From contig DAOVYW010000146.1 of NCBI GenBank assembly GCA_030635415.1, positions 1-6,239 of the forward strand: 6,239 bases of DNA. Reading direction: 5' to 3'. The notes below the pieces were generated by a model that searched no databases, was not told the DNA's origin, and was given only the letters and a program-made list of their open reading frames with translations. The translations under genes and the position numbers were made by a program. Below, one piece after another: positions 5,338 through 6,239 of the stretch. The stretch is from Candidatus Firestoneibacteriota bacterium. Lineage in GTDB: Bacteria > Oederibacteriota > JAAXVQ01 > JAUVAV01. How positions within the stretch are numbered: the stretch's first letter is position 1; each line of letters opens with the position of its first letter.

Positions 5338-6201
5338 TTAATCATGGTTTTTCAATTCACACAGCCAATGAGCTTGATATGGAAAGAGCCAATGTTTTTG
5401 CTGTAATACCCAAAACATCCCTTCATATACTGGAAAACTTTGTTTTATCCCAGGAAGCGGGACCCGGATAATAGCTTCCCGGGGATAGGCGATTTTTACA
5501 GTACATTTCACGTTAATATCCCATTTACCAGGCTGCTGGGTATTTCTTTTGGCATGGGCAGTAATTTGGGCGGGATTTAAAGCCAAAGCAAAGCGGTAAG
5601 GATCTTGGTTGTAATGAAAAACGACGATTTCGGGTTCCATATGGAATTCACGGATTGATGCATCCAGGATATTTAGTTTCCGAATGAATTTACGCACTGG
5701 TTTTTGAATTTTTGCTGACTTTAACGCAAAGCATGAATTCCAAGAACGTTCTTCTTTTCCCGGCAGATAAAGCAGTAAATGCTCTTTGGCTACTTCGGGG
5801 TAACCAGCCAAAAATCCGCCAACCCCCATAATTATTCCAAAGAAATAAATATTAGTTTTTTCATAGCAACTAAAATTACCGGGCGGCTGGGATAATGCTT
5901 TTTTACCTAAGCGTGTAAAATGTCCGATAGCTGCCTGCAGCATGAGATTAGGGCATAAGATATAAATAACCAGGGAAGCAATATATATTTTTCGTAAAAC
6001 GGACTCTCGGTTTTGAAGTCGCGGAATAAAGCGGTTTATCCGCCAAAGAATAAAAAAGATTAAAATTATGGAAAACGTAATAATCAGAGCAATCACGCCA
6101 AATAAAAAACTTATGCTAAGCAATATTATTGTTAGAGTGAATCCAAACCAGATTAATCCCTGGCTAAAATTATGTAAAATTAATAATAGTTTACGCTTCA
6201 T
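5338..6201 (-). CDS. Multi-pass membrane protein of unknown function
   Basis: From the ATG whose complement is at 6199-6201, the protein has 287 residues. An upstream in-frame GTG (complement 6229-6231) would add ten residues, but the Shine-Dalgarno lies between the two. The N-terminus is basic (MKRK). Residues about 14-53 are almost entirely hydrophobic and long enough for two membrane helices. Further helices are likely at 71-90 (IYIASLVIYILCPNLMLQAAI) and 108-124 (YFFGIIMGVGGFLAGY). The rest, about 160 residues, is soluble, with strand-like stretches (EIVVFHYNQDPYRFALALN, WDINVKCTVKIAYPREAIIRVPLP) and an aromatic-rich end (MFWVLQQKHWLFPYQAHWLCEL). I recognise no family or catalytic motif. 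A membrane-bound enzyme or an envelope assembly factor is possible; neither can be shown. It converges with prfB, and its stop codon TAA lies in the target duplication of the adjacent element. It is more A/T-rich than prfB, which hints at a different history. Confidence 0.75.
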   Translation of the reverse strand: MKRKLLLILHNFSQGLIWFGFTLTIILLSISFLFGVIALIITFSIILIFFILWRINRFIPRLQNRESVLRKIYIASLVIYILCPNLMLQAAIGHFTRLGKKALSQPPGNFSCYEKTNIYFFGIIMGVGGFLAGYPEVAKEHLLLYLPGKEERSWNSCFALKSAKIQKPVRKFIRKLNILDASIREFHMEPEIVVFHYNQDPYRFALALNPAQITAHAKRNTQQPGKWDINVKCTVKIAYPREAIIRVPLPGIKQSFPVYEGMFWVLQQKHWLFPYQAHWLCELKNHD

Positions 6202-6207
6202 GGTACA

Positions 6208-6216
6208 CCACCCCTT
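6208..6216 (-). promoter_or_regulatory. Shine-Dalgarno AAGGGGTGG deciding the start of the membrane protein
   Basis: Read on the minus strand, AAGGGGTGG sits 6 nt before the ATG at 6199-6201 and downstream of the alternative GTG. It favours the shorter, 287-residue product. Confidence 0.55.
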
Positions 6217-6239
6217 TTTAATCATTGACACACTATTTC

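Overview
This 6.2 kb window looks like chromosomal DNA of a Gram-negative environmental bacterium. The ECF sigma / zinc-finger anti-sigma pair, the exported proteins and the several classes of dispersed palindromic repeats would suit a deltaproteobacterial (Desulfobacterota-like) genome. That placement is an inference from style, not from a marker gene.

Layout: (1) 2-427 (+) is the C-terminal part of a protein ending in a STAS domain; the frame is open to the window edge, so the true start lies outside. (2) 618-932 and 929-1750 (+) are two unrecognised exported or membrane-anchored proteins that share an ATGA stop/start overlap, so they are almost certainly co-translated. (3) 1799-2021 is an array of five GC-rich hairpins of the 'GTAGGGGC' type in strictly alternating orientation. 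(4) 2065-2661 and 2665-3654 (+) encode an ECF sigma factor and its membrane-anchored zinc-finger anti-sigma factor; the outer part of the anti-sigma resembles the PrcB C-terminal domain. (5) 3655-4006 is a leader full of repeats. (6) 4007-5096 (+) is prfB, peptide chain release factor 2, with the classical programmed +1 frameshift at an in-frame UGA. (7) 5097-5337 is a second repeat-filled gap. (8) 5338-6201 (-) is an unrecognised multi-pass membrane protein convergent with prfB.

The clear functional unit is the sigma/anti-sigma pair. The anti-sigma would hold the sigma factor at the membrane through its N-terminal zinc finger until its extracytoplasmic PrcB-like domain senses something. Its regulon is not visible. 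The STAS protein belongs to the broad class of anti-sigma antagonists, but nothing here ties it to this ECF pair. RF2 is a self-contained housekeeping gene that controls its own level through UGA read-through by frameshifting.

The most unusual feature is in the non-coding DNA. Two small elements, at 3706-3974 and 5194-5335, have related terminal inverted repeats (consensus TCTGYTGCRRAA) and different palindromic interiors. The second has perfect 18-bp ends and a 7-bp direct repeat, ATTTAAT, that contains the stop codon of the membrane-protein gene. The first appears to have landed between a TATAAT -10 box and the prfB ribosome binding site. They look like members of one family of small non-autonomous mobile elements that insert at gene edges. 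I see no transposase, CRISPR array, defence system or RNA gene.
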